A stretch of DNA of 64,000 nucleotides, from contig NZ_CP026652.1 in NCBI RefSeq assembly GCF_002946835.1, forward strand, positions 7,688,001 to 7,752,000, in the 5' to 3' direction. The notes under the pieces were generated by a model that was not told where the DNA came from, did not search any database, and was given only the letters and a program-made list of their open reading frames with translations. This DNA comes from Streptomyces dengpaensis. Lineage in GTDB: Bacteria; Actinomycetota; Actinomycetes; Streptomycetales; Streptomycetaceae. The translations under genes and the position numbers were made by a program. Positions 1-8,613 of this stretch are shown piece by piece (positions within the stretch are counted from its first letter, which is position 1; every line of letters begins with the position of its first letter).

Positions 1-622
1 CGCGAGCGGCCTGGACCACTTCGACGTGCTGCAGTTCCACGTCTGGAGCGACGACTGGCTCGGCCGGGGCGACTGGCTGGAGACCATCGCCCAGCTCAAG
101 CAGGAGGGCAAGATCCGCCTGTTCGGTGTGTCCGTCAACGACCACCAGCCGGACAACGCCCTCGCACTCGTCCGCAGCGGCGCCGCGGACTGCGTTCAGG
201 TCATCTACAACGTCTTCGACCAGGCTCCGGCCGACGCGCTGCTGCCGGCCTGCGAGGAGTACGGCGTCGGAGTCATCGTGCGGGTGGCGCTGGACGAGGG
301 CGGTCTCACGGGGCGGATCACCGCCGGTACGACGTTCCCCGAGGGCGACTGGCGCAACCGGTACTTCCGCGGTGACCGCCCGGCACAGGTGGAACAGCGG
401 GTGGCCGCGATCGTCGCCGACCTCGGCATCGCCCCGGACGAGATCGCCGAGACCGCGCTGCGGTTCGTGCTGAGTTCACCGGCGGTCTCCACCGTCATCC
501 CTGGCATGCGGACCGTACGCAACGTCGAACGCAACACGGCGGTGAGTGACGGACGGCCGCTCGCTGCCGACCAGCTCGCCGTGCTGGCCAAGCACCGGTG
601 GCAGCGCAACTTCTACACGTGA
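1..622 (+). CDS. aldo/keto reductase, C-terminal part (5' end outside window)
   Basis: Partial gene: the reading frame is open from base 2 and stops at 622, so the N-terminal part of the barrel with the catalytic Asp/Tyr lies upstream. What remains is the second half of an NADPH-dependent aldo/keto reductase TIM barrel: the segments [33 protein letters not shown] and, near the end, [17 protein letters not shown], which in this family contributes to cofactor binding. The substrate cannot be told; the form resembles the YajO/Tas-like or sugar-metabolism group found widely in actinobacteria. The family is sure, the specificity is not. Confidence 0.85.
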   Translation, partial: ASGLDHFDVLQFHVWSDDWLGRGDWLETIAQLKQEGKIRLFGVSVNDHQPDNALALVRSGAADCVQVIYNVFDQAPADALLPACEEYGVGVIVRVALDEGGLTGRITAGTTFPEGDWRNRYFRGDRPAQVEQRVAAIVADLGIAPDEIAETALRFVLSSPAVSTVIPGMRTVRNVERNTAVSDGRPLAADQLAVLAKHRWQRNFYT

Positions 623-663
623 CCAAGATCCTTGGGTGACGTTGTCGATCCAGGTGCCTCCCA

Positions 664-735
664 TTCGACGCACGGGTGAGAGCGCGGCTCGACCGACGGG
701 TGGGACCGCGACTCGACGCACGGATCAGAGCGCGA
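664..735. repeat. three tandem 24-base imperfect repeats
   Basis: Units 664-687, 688-711 and 712-735 each begin with (c/t)tcgacgcacgg or a close variant. The array fills most of the gap between the aldo/keto reductase and the next gene and ends about 10 bases before the Shine-Dalgarno sequence of the latter. No coding role is seen. Confidence 0.7.
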
Positions 736-760
736 CATCACGAACCGAAGGAGCACGGCC

Positions 761-1390
761 ATGCCCCAGCTGCGCGTACACAACCTCACGATCTCCCTGG
801 ACGGCTACGCCGCCGGTCCCCGTCAGCGACTGGAGCACCCGCTCGGCGAGGGCTTCGAGGGAATGCACGAGTGGATGTTCGCGGCGATGCGGGACCGCGC
901 CGACGGCAAGCCGGGGATCGACGTCGAGTACGTCGAACACAGCGAGGAGAACATCGGCGCCACCATCATGGGGCGCAACATGTTCGGGCCCCAGCGCGGA
1001 CCGTGGCAGGACGAGGCGTGGAAGGGGTGGTGGGGCGACAACCCGCCCTACCACAACGACGTGTTCGTGCACACGCATCACCTGCGGCCGTCACTGACCA
1101 TGGAGGGCGACACCACGTTCCACTTCACCGACGAACCCATCGAGACGGTGCTCGACCGGGCGTTCGAGGCGGCGGCGGGCAAGGACGTGCGTCTCGGCGG
1201 AGGGCCGGCCACTGTTCAGCAGTATCTGCGCGCAGGGCTGGTCGACGAGCTGCACCTGGCGATCGTCCCGGAACTGATCGGCAGCGGTGAGCGCCTGCTC
1301 GACAACCTGGGGGAGGGGATCGCGGGCTACCGTGTCGCCGAGCTGGTCAACTCGCCGGCCGTCGCGCATGCCCGGCTGGTACGTCGCTGA
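761..1390 (+). CDS. dihydrofolate reductase family protein (RibD C-terminal-like)
   Basis: A 209-residue protein of the DHFR/RibD-C superfamily: N-terminal strand LTISLDGYAAGP, then the DVRLGGGPATVQQYL loop that binds NADPH in this family, and LHLAIVPELIGSGERLLDNL near the C-terminus. Such proteins are probably NADPH-dependent reductases; they are not the essential folate enzyme, whose catalytic loop is different, and the substrate is unknown. The ATG at 761 is preceded by gaaggagcacggcc, a good ribosome binding site. It ends 20 bases before the convergent TetR gene, with no obvious terminator between them. Confidence 0.85.
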   Translation: MPQLRVHNLTISLDGYAAGPRQRLEHPLGEGFEGMHEWMFAAMRDRADGKPGIDVEYVEHSEENIGATIMGRNMFGPQRGPWQDEAWKGWWGDNPPYHNDVFVHTHHLRPSLTMEGDTTFHFTDEPIETVLDRAFEAAAGKDVRLGGGPATVQQYLRAGLVDELHLAIVPELIGSGERLLDNLGEGIAGYRVAELVNSPAVAHARLVRR

Positions 1391-1410
1391 AGCCTGCCGG
1401 CGGGCGTGGT

Positions 1411-2052
1411 TCAGTCTTCTCCGGTGGAACCGGGCCCTTCTCCGGTGGAACCGGGCCGCGTCCCGCCCGGCCTCGGCGCGCCCGCGCGCAGGCCGTCCAT
1501 CACCAGGTCCAGGAGGCGTCCGGCGCGCGACTGCCAGTCCCCGTGCGGGTCGAGCTGCCAGAGCCCGGCGATGGCGAGGACGAAGTCGTCGGGGGTGACG
1601 CCCGGGCGGATGGTGCCCGCCTCCTCGTTGGCCGTCAGCAGGAGCTCGATGGCCGAGGCCAGCGGGCCGTGTCCCAGCTTGGCCAGGGCGCCGCGCGGAG
1701 TGCTGGTGGCCGTGCGCAACGCGTCGGCCAGGCCCGCCTTGGCCATCGCGTACTGGGCGATGCGGTCCATCCACTCCCGCAGGGCCTGTTCCGGCCGGCG
1801 GGTTTCGAGTAGCCGGGCCGCGGTGTCGGCGACCTGCTGCATCTCGTAGCGGTAGATCTCCAGGACGAGTGCTTCGCGGTTGGGGAAGTTACGGTAGAAG
1901 GTCCCCTGCCCGACGCCCGCCTTCTTCGCGATCGCGCTCAGCGGGGCGTCCGCCGAGCGGGTCAGCTCCACCAGGGCCACTTCCAGGATGCGCTGGCGAT
2001 TCCGCTGCGCGTCCGAGCGCAGCGGCGCGTCCTTTCCGGTCTTGGGGTGCAC
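1411..2052 (-). CDS. TetR/AcrR family transcriptional regulator
   Basis: A 213-residue repressor with an N-terminal helix-turn-helix (LSAIAKKAGVGQGTFYRNFP, about residues 40-60) and a variable ligand-binding C-terminal domain. A GTG at 2070 gives a slightly longer frame, but the sequence gaaggaggacga lies inside that extension, right before the GTG at 2052, so 2052 is the better start. The last residues contain PGSTGEGPGSTGE, the product of an exact 21-base duplication at 1416-1457. The gene diverges from the molybdenum hydroxylase operon, with two palindromes between them, so it most likely represses that operon and itself. Confidence 0.88.
   Translation of the reverse strand: MHPKTGKDAPLRSDAQRNRQRILEVALVELTRSADAPLSAIAKKAGVGQGTFYRNFPNREALVLEIYRYEMQQVADTAARLLETRRPEQALREWMDRIAQYAMAKAGLADALRTATSTPRGALAKLGHGPLASAIELLLTANEEAGTIRPGVTPDDFVLAIAGLWQLDPHGDWQSRAGRLLDLVMDGLRAGAPRPGGTRPGSTGEGPGSTGED
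1416..1457. repeat. exact 21-base tandem duplication in the tetR 3' end
   Basis: Two identical copies of cttctccggtggaaccgggcc, at 1416-1436 and 1437-1457. They encode a repeated Pro-Gly-Ser-Thr-Gly-Glu tail in the TetR protein without shifting the frame. Confidence 0.85.
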
Positions 2053-2144
2053 TCGTCCTCCTTCCGGCACGACGGCAATCGGCCCAGCGCGACGGCCGTC
2101 GACCGCCGCGCGACGGCAATCGACGGCGGATCGCCCTTGCTAAC

Positions 2145-2190
2145 CGGACAGCTGTCCGCTAGGTTCATTGGTACCGGACAGTTGTCCGGT
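2145..2190. promoter_or_regulatory. paired TetR-type operators between tetR and the Mo-hydroxylase operon
   Basis: Two related palindromes. Site 1 (2145-2158) is the perfect inverted repeat cggacag/ctgtccg. Site 2 (2173-2190) is accggaca-gt-tgtccggt. Their centres are 30 bases apart, about three helical turns, so two dimers would sit on the same DNA face. The location between the divergent repressor and operon suggests control of both promoters. Binding itself is an inference. Confidence 0.75.
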
Positions 2191-2353
2191 TAGAGCTCAC
2201 TCTAGTGGCTGACTCGCTCCGTGTGCATGGCCGGAACCGATCGCCGACCAGCATTCTCGCGCAGCGAGCAGGATTTCGAGTCGCCCAGGTCCTCCCGTTC
2301 GACCCCCTCATTTCGACTTCGACGCGCACCGCAAACGCGAAAGAAGGCTGATC

Positions 2354-2977
2354 ATGGCCCCATCGACGTCCAGCGCCATCACCCTGAACATCAACGGCGA
2401 GAAGTACACGCTGCCCGTCGACCACCGCACCACCCTGCTCGACGCCCTGCGCGAGCATCTCGACCTGACCGGCACCAAAAAGGGCTGTGACCACGGTCAA
2501 TGCGGCGCCTGTACGGTCCTGCTCGACGGCCGCAGGGCGGTGTCCTGTCTGCAGCTCGCGGTCGCCGCCGAGGGGCGCGCCATCACCACCATCGAAGGCG
2601 TGGCGGACGGTGAGCGGCTCCATCCGGTGCAGCAGGCGTTCCTCGACTTCGACGGCTACCAGTGCGGATACTGCACGCCGGGGCAGATCTGTTCGGCCCT
2701 CGGGGTGATCGAGGAGCACGCGGCGGGCTGGCCGAGTGCCGTCACCGCCGATGTGCGGCCCGAAGCGGGCGCTCCACCACTCACCCCCGAGGAGATCCGC
2801 GAGCGGATGAGCGGCAACCTGTGCCGCTGTGGCGCATATGTGTCCATCGTCGAGGCGGTCGCGCGGGCGGCGGAAACCCAGCGGACCGGCGTGACGGAGA
2901 ACCCGGCAGCCGAGGACTCGGCGACCGAGCCCCGCGCGGCCGGCGCCGAGGCCGGCGCCAAGGAGGTGGCAGCATGA
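2354..2977 (+). CDS. xanthine dehydrogenase family 2Fe-2S subunit
   Basis: Small iron-sulfur subunit (207 residues) of a three-subunit molybdenum hydroxylase. The N-terminal plant-type ferredoxin domain carries Cys45, Cys50, Cys53 and Cys65 (CDHGQCGAC then C). The C-terminal helical domain carries Cys104, Cys107, Cys157 and Cys159 (CGYC and CRC). These hold the two 2Fe-2S clusters that pass electrons from the molybdenum site to FAD. No twin-arginine signal is visible, unlike E. coli PaoA, so a cytoplasmic enzyme is likely. An Ala/Glu-rich tail of about 35 residues follows. It is the first gene of the operon and its stop overlaps the next start (ATGA). Confidence 0.93.
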   Translation: MAPSTSSAITLNINGEKYTLPVDHRTTLLDALREHLDLTGTKKGCDHGQCGACTVLLDGRRAVSCLQLAVAAEGRAITTIEGVADGERLHPVQQAFLDFDGYQCGYCTPGQICSALGVIEEHAAGWPSAVTADVRPEAGAPPLTPEEIRERMSGNLCRCGAYVSIVEAVARAAETQRTGVTENPAAEDSATEPRAAGAEAGAKEVAA

Positions 2978-3966
2978 GGGAATTCGGCTACGAGCGCGTC
3001 CTCGACGTCTCCGGTGCGGTCGCCCTGCTCGGCGACGACCCCGACGCGCGCTTCCTCGGCGGCGGCACCAACCTCGTCGACCTGATGAAGGCCGGCGTGG
3101 AACGGCCCGCCCGGCTCATCGACGTACGCGAACTGCCCCTTGACCGCGTCGAGTTCACGGCGGACGGCGGTCTGCGCATCGGCGCGACCGTCACCAACAG
3201 TGATCTCGCCGCCCATCCCGAAGTGCGGCGCCACTACCCGGCGTTGGCGCAGGCGGTCCTGGCCGGAGCGTCGGGGCAGCTGCGCAACATGGCCACGGTC
3301 GGCGGGAATCTGCTCCAGCGCACCCGCTGCGGCTACTTCACCGACCTGACGAAACCGTGCAACAAGCGTGTCCCCGGCAGCGGTTGCCCCGCCATCGAGG
3401 GCGAGCACCACAACCACGCGATCCTCGGCGCCTCCGAGCACTGCGTGGCCACCCATCCCTCGGACATGGCGGTGGCACTCGCCGCCTTCGACGCCGTGGT
3501 GTCGTACGAAACGGCGGACGGTCCGGTCGAGTTGCCGCTCGCCGACTTCTATCGGCCCGTCGGCGACACTCCGCACCTGGAGACCGCGCTGCCGCCCGGC
3601 GCGCTGATCACCGGCATCACGCTGCCGCCGTCGCCGGTCGCCGCCCGCTCGCGCTACCGGAAGGTGCGCGAGCGTGCCTCGTACGCGTTCGCGATCGGCT
3701 CGGTCGCCGCCGCGCTCGACGTCCAGGACGACGTCGTACGCGAAGTGCGGCTCGCCTTCGGGGCGGTTGCGTCCCTGCCATGGCGGGCCCGGGAGGCCGA
3801 GCGGGTGCTGACCGGGGGTCCGGCGAGCGCCGAGGCCTTCGCCGCCGCCGCGGACGCCGAACTGGCGGCCGCCGAACCCCTGCCCCACAACGGATACAAG
3901 GTGCAGCTGCTGCGCAACCTCGTCGTGGCCGAGCTGACCGAACTCACCGAGGAGGCCGCCCGATGA
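2974..3966 (+). CDS. xanthine dehydrogenase family FAD-binding subunit with extra 4Fe-4S site
   Basis: A 330-residue FAD subunit (CO dehydrogenase flavoprotein family). RFLGGGTNLVDLMK near residues 27-39 and the ATVGGNLLQRTRC region near 107-119 are the FAD-binding segments. Cys119, Cys129, Cys138 and Cys157 lie in the insertion that in the PaoB/YagS subgroup binds an additional 4Fe-4S cluster, which suggests a PaoABC-like aldehyde oxidoreductase rather than a classical xanthine dehydrogenase. The start ATG overlaps the previous stop, and the stop overlaps the next start, both as ATGA, so the three subunits are translationally coupled. Confidence 0.93.
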   Translation: MREFGYERVLDVSGAVALLGDDPDARFLGGGTNLVDLMKAGVERPARLIDVRELPLDRVEFTADGGLRIGATVTNSDLAAHPEVRRHYPALAQAVLAGASGQLRNMATVGGNLLQRTRCGYFTDLTKPCNKRVPGSGCPAIEGEHHNHAILGASEHCVATHPSDMAVALAAFDAVVSYETADGPVELPLADFYRPVGDTPHLETALPPGALITGITLPPSPVAARSRYRKVRERASYAFAIGSVAAALDVQDDVVREVRLAFGAVASLPWRAREAERVLTGGPASAEAFAAAADAELAAAEPLPHNGYKVQLLRNLVVAELTELTEEAAR

Positions 3967-6104
3967 CCACCGCGACGAGCGTGAAGGGCTCCGTCGGGAC
4001 CGCGCACACCCGCGTCGAGGGCCGGGACAAGGTCACCGGAGCGGCCCGCTACGCCGGCGAGATCCCCTTCGCCGAACTCGCCCACGGCTGGCTCGTGTTG
4101 TCCACCGTGGCCCGCGGCCGCATCCGCTCGGTGGAGACCGCCGCCGTCCTCGGGATGCCCGGCGTGCTCACCGTCCTGCACCACGGCAACGCCCCGCACG
4201 TCGACAGGGACTACATCGGCCTGCTGGGGGTCAAGCCCGACCCGACCGTCGCCCCCTTCCAGGACGACCGTGTGCCGCACATGGGCTGGCCGGTGGCCCT
4301 GGTCGTCGCCGAGACGTCCGAGCAGGCCAGAGAGGCCGCCGAGGCCCTGGTCGTCCAGTACGACCAGGAGGCGCACGACGTCGCGTTCTCCACCGGACGC
4401 CCGGACGCGTACTCGCCGGACGGCGGCTTTGTGCAGGCGGTGGCGGAGAAGGGGGACCTGGAGTCCGAACTCGCGCGCGCCGCCGTCGTGTTGGATGCCG
4501 AGTACACCACGCCAGAAGAGCACCACAGCATGATGGAGCCGCATGCGGCGACGGCTCGCTGGGACGGCGGCCGGCTCGAAGTCGTCGACTCCAACCAGGG
4601 CGCCATCTGGGTCGCGGACGAACTCGCGAAGCTGTTCTCGCTCGAACCCGCCGCGGTGCGGGTGCGGTCGGAACACGTCGGCGGTGGCTTCGGCTCGAAG
4701 GGAGTCCGTGTCCACCAGGTGGCCGCCGTGATGGCCTCGACCGTCCTCCAGCGCCCGGTCAGGGTCGTCCTGACCCGCCGTCAGATGTTCTCGCTGACCG
4801 GCTACCGCAGCCCCACGACGCAGCGGATCAGGCTCGGCGCCGACGCCGACGGACGCCTGCGCGCGCTGGAGCACCGCTCCCTGAGCCTCACCTCGACCGT
4901 GCACGAATTCGTGGAGCCGAGCGCCGGGGTGGCGCGGGCGCTGTACGACGCCGACGCACACCACACCCTGAACGAGGTCGTACGACTCGACGTGCCGACC
5001 CCGACCTGGATGCGCGCGCCGGGCGAGGCACCGGGCTCGTTCGCGCTGGAGGCGGCGTTCGACGAACTCGCCGAGAAGTGCGGCATCGACCCGATCGAGC
5101 TGCGCGCCCGCAACGAGCCCGAGACGGGGCCCGTCTCCGGGCTGCCGTTCGCCGGCCGCCATCTGCTCGCCTGTTTCCAGGAGGGCGCCCGCAGGTTCGG
5201 CTGGGCGGACCGGGATCCGCGTCCCGGCCTGCGCCGCGAAGGACGCTGGCTGCTCGGGACCGGTACGGCGGCGGCCTCCTTCCCCGCCGGAGCGGCACCG
5301 TCCACGGCGTCCGTGACGGCGGAGGCGGACGGCACCTTCACCGTGCGCATCGCCGCTTCGGACATCGGAACCGGGGCGCGGACCGCGCTCACGCTCATCG
5401 CCGCCGACGAGCTGGAGGTGGCACCGGACCGCGTCCGTGTGCTGATCGGGGACAGCGACTTCGGCCCGGCGATGATCGCCGGGGGCTCGATGGGCACCCG
5501 CTCCTGGGCATGGGCGGTCATGGCCGCCGTACGCGAGCTGCGGGAGCAACTGGCCCTGGGCGACGGCATCCCGCCGGAGGGAATCACGGCGCGCTCGGAC
5601 ACCGCCGCGCTCCTGGGCACTCTCGAGCCCAAGGAACGGCACTCCTTCGGAGCGCAGTTCGCCGAGGTCGCCGTGGACGTCACCACCGGCGAGGTGCGCG
5701 TGCGGCGCATGCTCGGCATCTTCTCGGCGGGCCGGATCGTCAACCCGCTGACCGCCCGCAGCCAGCTCGTCGGCGGCATGACCTGGGGCATCTCCATGGC
5801 CCTGCACGAGGAGGCGGTCAGGGACGACGCCTCGGGCGGTCTTGTCGGAGCCGACCTCGCGGGCTACCACGTCGCCGCGCACGCCGACGTACCGCACATC
5901 GAGGCGGACTGGATCCACGGCCACGCCGACGATTCAGACGACGACGATCCCGTCGGCATCAAGGGCATCGGTGAGATCGGCATCGTGGGCGCCGCGGCGG
6001 CGATCGCCAACGCGGTCTGGCACGCGACCGGCGTACGCCACCGGAACCTGCCGATCCGGCCCGACCGCGTGCTCCGGGCGACCGAGGGAGCCCCGGGTGC
6101 TTGA
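3963..6104 (+). CDS. xanthine dehydrogenase family molybdopterin-binding subunit
   Basis: Large catalytic subunit, 713 residues, a normal length for the PaoC/YagR type. It has the N-terminal hammerhead domain (KVTGAARYAGEIPF) and the molybdopterin-binding segments VGGGFGSKG and RAPGEAPGSFALE. Near the C-terminus GIKGIGEIGIVGAAAAIANA holds the conserved catalytic Glu (about residue 671) that activates the Mo-bound water. The enzyme hydroxylates aldehydes or N-heterocycles; the substrate cannot be fixed from sequence. The start overlaps the stop of the FAD subunit, and the last codons overlap the GTG start of the XdhC-type gene. Confidence 0.93.
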   Translation: MTTATSVKGSVGTAHTRVEGRDKVTGAARYAGEIPFAELAHGWLVLSTVARGRIRSVETAAVLGMPGVLTVLHHGNAPHVDRDYIGLLGVKPDPTVAPFQDDRVPHMGWPVALVVAETSEQAREAAEALVVQYDQEAHDVAFSTGRPDAYSPDGGFVQAVAEKGDLESELARAAVVLDAEYTTPEEHHSMMEPHAATARWDGGRLEVVDSNQGAIWVADELAKLFSLEPAAVRVRSEHVGGGFGSKGVRVHQVAAVMASTVLQRPVRVVLTRRQMFSLTGYRSPTTQRIRLGADADGRLRALEHRSLSLTSTVHEFVEPSAGVARALYDADAHHTLNEVVRLDVPTPTWMRAPGEAPGSFALEAAFDELAEKCGIDPIELRARNEPETGPVSGLPFAGRHLLACFQEGARRFGWADRDPRPGLRREGRWLLGTGTAAASFPAGAAPSTASVTAEADGTFTVRIAASDIGTGARTALTLIAADELEVAPDRVRVLIGDSDFGPAMIAGGSMGTRSWAWAVMAAVRELREQLALGDGIPPEGITARSDTAALLGTLEPKERHSFGAQFAEVAVDVTTGEVRVRRMLGIFSAGRIVNPLTARSQLVGGMTWGISMALHEEAVRDDASGGLVGADLAGYHVAAHADVPHIEADWIHGHADDSDDDDPVGIKGIGEIGIVGAAAAIANAVWHATGVRHRNLPIRPDRVLRATEGAPGA

Positions 6105-7287
6105 CATCGCCGGCGCGCTGAACCGGTGGGTCGAGGAGGGCCGGGACTTCGCCGTCGCCACCGTCGTGACCGTCGGCGGCAGCGCGCCGCGCGGTCCCGG
6201 CGCGGCCCTCGCCGTCGACAGCCGGGGCACGGCCATCGGCTCGGTCTCCGGCGGCTGTGTCGAGGGGGCGGTGTACGAACTGTGCGTCCAGGCACTCGAC
6301 GACGGCCGGACCATCCTCGAACGGTTCGGCTACAGCGACGAGGACGCCTTCGCGGTGGGCCTGACCTGCGGCGGGATCATCGAGGTGCTGGTCACCCCGG
6401 TGCGCGCGAACGCGCCGGGGTACGCGGCCTGGCTGTCGGCCGCCGCCCGGGGAGAGACGGTGGCCCTCGCCCGGGTGGCCCGGGGGCCGGCGGAACTGCT
6501 GGGCAGGGCGCTGCTCGTGCACGCCGACGGGTCGTACGACGGCGGCGTCGGTGACGCACGGGGCCTGGGCGGCTCGTACGACGGCGGCCTCGGCGATCGT
6601 CCCGAACTGGAGCGGAACGCCGCGGCGGAGGCCCGCGCGATGCTGGACGCGGGCCGTACCGGCACCGTCGAGATCTCCGAGGACGGATCGCACTGTCCGG
6701 GCGGCGTGACGCTGTTCGTCGAGTCGAGCGTGCCGCCGCCCCGGATGATTGTCTTCGGCGCCGTGGACTTCGCGGCGGCGCTGGTACGGGCGGGCAGGTT
6801 CCTCGGCTACCACGTGACCGTGTGCGATGCCCGCCCCGTCTTCGCCACGCGCGTCCGCTTCCCCGAGGCCGACGACATCGTGGTCGACTGGCCGCACCGC
6901 TACCTCCGGCGCACCGAGACCGACCACCGCACCGTGCTGTGCGTGCTCACCCACGACGCCAAGTTCGACGTCCCCCTCCTGGAGACGGCCCTGCGCCTGC
7001 CGGTCGCCTTCGTCGGAGCGATGGGCTCCCGCCGCACCCACGAGGACCGTGACCACCGCCTGCGTGAAGTCGGCCTCACCGACCGGGAGTTGGCCCGCCT
7101 GCACTCACCGATCGGCCTCGATCTCGGCGCCCGTACCCCTGAGGAGACCGCCCTGTCGATCGCGGCGGAGATCGTGGCGGCTCGCCGGGGCGGATCGGGC
7201 GTTCCGCTGACGGGCTCAGGGACGCCGATCCACCATGACGCGGACGGACGGGCCACCGGTGTGGTCCGGCCCGGCGTGGCCGCGTGA
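6097..7287 (+). CDS. XdhC/CoxI family molybdenum-cofactor maturation protein
   Basis: A 396-residue member of the XdhC/CoxI family, which binds molybdenum cofactor, promotes its sulfuration and inserts it into the catalytic subunit. Visible are VGGSAPRGPGAALAV and GSVSGGCVEGAVYEL in the N-terminal domain, and a Rossmann-like C-terminal domain (MIVFGAVDFAAALVRAGRFL, then GAMGSRRTHEDR). The GTG start at 6097 lies 8 bases inside the preceding gene. Between the domains, SYDGGVGD and SYDGGLGD come from a 42-base imperfect duplication near 6530-6598. Last gene of the operon. Confidence 0.9.
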   Translation: MLDIAGALNRWVEEGRDFAVATVVTVGGSAPRGPGAALAVDSRGTAIGSVSGGCVEGAVYELCVQALDDGRTILERFGYSDEDAFAVGLTCGGIIEVLVTPVRANAPGYAAWLSAAARGETVALARVARGPAELLGRALLVHADGSYDGGVGDARGLGGSYDGGLGDRPELERNAAAEARAMLDAGRTGTVEISEDGSHCPGGVTLFVESSVPPPRMIVFGAVDFAAALVRAGRFLGYHVTVCDARPVFATRVRFPEADDIVVDWPHRYLRRTETDHRTVLCVLTHDAKFDVPLLETALRLPVAFVGAMGSRRTHEDRDHRLREVGLTDRELARLHSPIGLDLGARTPEETALSIAAEIVAARRGGSGVPLTGSGTPIHHDADGRATGVVRPGVAA

Positions 7288-7303
7288 CGCGGGTGAGAAT
7301 CCG

Positions 7304-7999
7304 TCAGGACGCCGCTGCCGAGCCCGTGAGCCAGGCGTACGCGGACTGGGCCGTGAACTCGGCCTGGCCGCCGCGCAACAGGACTCCGGCCGTCGCGAAG
7401 GCGGGGTCGTCGGCCTGGGCGGCGACGTACGGGATCGCGATGCAGCGCATCCCGGCCGCGTGCGCGGCGGCGGCGCCCGGCGCGGCGTCCTCCAGGACCA
7501 CGCAGTCCGCCGGGGTGGCCCCCAGCCGGCGTGCCGCCTCCAGGAAGACGTCGGGGGCGGGTTTGCCGTGCGCGACCTCGTCGGCCGAGACGACGGTCGT
7601 CAGATGGGAGGCGAGGCCCGTGCCCGCCAGGATCGCCTCGATGGCTTCCGGCGAGGAACCCGAGGCGACGGCCAGCGGGACGCCCTCGGCGGCCAGCAGC
7701 TCCACGAACGTCCGCATCTGCGGGTACACGGGCGTGGAGACGCGGGCCAGCTCCAGATAGCGGCGGTTCTTGTCGGCGAGCAAGGTGTCGAGCGGGGCGG
7801 TCAGGCCGTAGCGCTCCTTCCAGAGCGCGAGCGTCTCCTGGGTGCTGATGCCGACGTACCGCTCGTGGTCGGCCCAGGTGAAGTCAGTGATGCCCTGCCC
7901 GGCGAGCGTCTGGCGCCCGGCCTCGAAGTAGTTGGGCTCGCTGTCCACGAGCGTTCCGTCGAGATCGAAGATGACCGAAGTGCTGCCGAGCGTGCTCAT
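7304..7999 (-). CDS. HAD family hydrolase (beta-phosphoglucomutase-like)
   Basis: A 231-residue HAD-superfamily phosphatase. Motif I is FDLDGTLVDSE with nucleophile Asp12 and acid/base Asp14; motif II is the Ser of VASGSS; motif III is the Lys of GKPAPDVF; motif IV is VLEDAAPG. The helical cap after motif I and the sequence GKPAPD are typical of the phosphoglucomutase/2-deoxyglucose-6-phosphatase subgroup acting on small sugar phosphates. It converges on the XdhC-type gene with a 16-base gap and no terminator. It lies downstream of the Lrp gene on the same strand, separated by a heptamer repeat. Confidence 0.9.
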   Translation of the reverse strand: MSTLGSTSVIFDLDGTLVDSEPNYFEAGRQTLAGQGITDFTWADHERYVGISTQETLALWKERYGLTAPLDTLLADKNRRYLELARVSTPVYPQMRTFVELLAAEGVPLAVASGSSPEAIEAILAGTGLASHLTTVVSADEVAHGKPAPDVFLEAARRLGATPADCVVLEDAAPGAAAAHAAGMRCIAIPYVAAQADDPAFATAGVLLRGGQAEFTAQSAYAWLTGSAAAS

Positions 8000-8023
8000 G
8001 CGGTCAAGGATGCCAATGATCAG

Positions 8024-8072
8024 CCAGGTGCCAGGTGCCAGGTGCCAGGTGCCAGGTGCCAGGTGCCAGGTG
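8024..8072. repeat. seven perfect tandem copies of the heptamer ccaggtg
   Basis: Uninterrupted 7-base repeat between the HAD gene (start 7999) and the Lrp gene (stop at 8087), both on the minus strand. The copy number of such a short perfect repeat may vary by slippage. It lies where the leader or promoter of the HAD gene should be. Confidence 0.9.
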
Positions 8073-8086
8073 TCCGGGGCCGGGGG

Positions 8087-8563
8087 TCAGCTCTTCGCGG
8101 CGCGGCCGATCGACTCGACCAGCGGCAGCAGCCGGTGCGGGACGCGCTCGCGCAGGGCCACCTCGGTGCGGGTACGGACGACGCCCGGGAGGCTGATCAG
8201 GGCCTGGATCACGTCCTCCAGGTGCGCGTTGTCGCGGGCCACGACCCGGGTGAGCAGATCGCCGCCGCCGGTGATCGAGAACGCTTCGATGATCTCCGGG
8301 ACGGCGGCGAGCGCGTCGCCCACGTCGTCGAGATGGCCCTGCGTGACCTCGATGTGCACAAAGGCGAGGACAGGGTGGCCGAGGGCCGCGGGCGACAGGG
8401 ACGGACCCGTCCCGGTGATAACTCCGTCCCGCTCCAGCCGGTCCAGACGGGCCTGCAGCGTGCCGCGGGCGACACCGAGAATGCGGGCGTACTCCCGCAC
8501 GCTGGTGCGCGGCTGCTCCAGGAGCATCCGCAGAATGCGGGTGTCGAGCTCGTCCACGGCCAT
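8087..8563 (-). CDS. Lrp/AsnC family transcriptional regulator
   Basis: A 158-residue feast/famine regulator: N-terminal winged helix (LDTRILRMLLEQPRTSVREY, then ILGVARGTLQARLDRLERDGVI) and C-terminal RAM effector domain (GHPVLAFVHIEV, ITGGGDLLTRVVARD). Such proteins sense amino acids or related ligands and bind DNA as octamers. The ATG at 8563 is preceded by aaggaggccgacggacc, so the longer frame starting at 8614, which has no ribosome binding site, is disfavoured. It is divergent from no gene; the DMT transporter follows upstream on the same strand. A 15-base palindrome-like site lies just upstream. Confidence 0.9.
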   Translation of the reverse strand: MAVDELDTRILRMLLEQPRTSVREYARILGVARGTLQARLDRLERDGVITGTGPSLSPAALGHPVLAFVHIEVTQGHLDDVGDALAAVPEIIEAFSITGGGDLLTRVVARDNAHLEDVIQALISLPGVVRTRTEVALRERVPHRLLPLVESIGRAAKS

Positions 8564-8613
8564 GGTCCGTCGGCCTCCTTGCGGCCTGAGGTGATCATTT
8601 TCGACAGTACCCA

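Noticed and set aside
3654..5924. A 756-residue frame on the minus strand
   Set aside because: It is antisense to the FAD and molybdopterin subunits, which have clear motifs; its own product is low-complexity and matches nothing.
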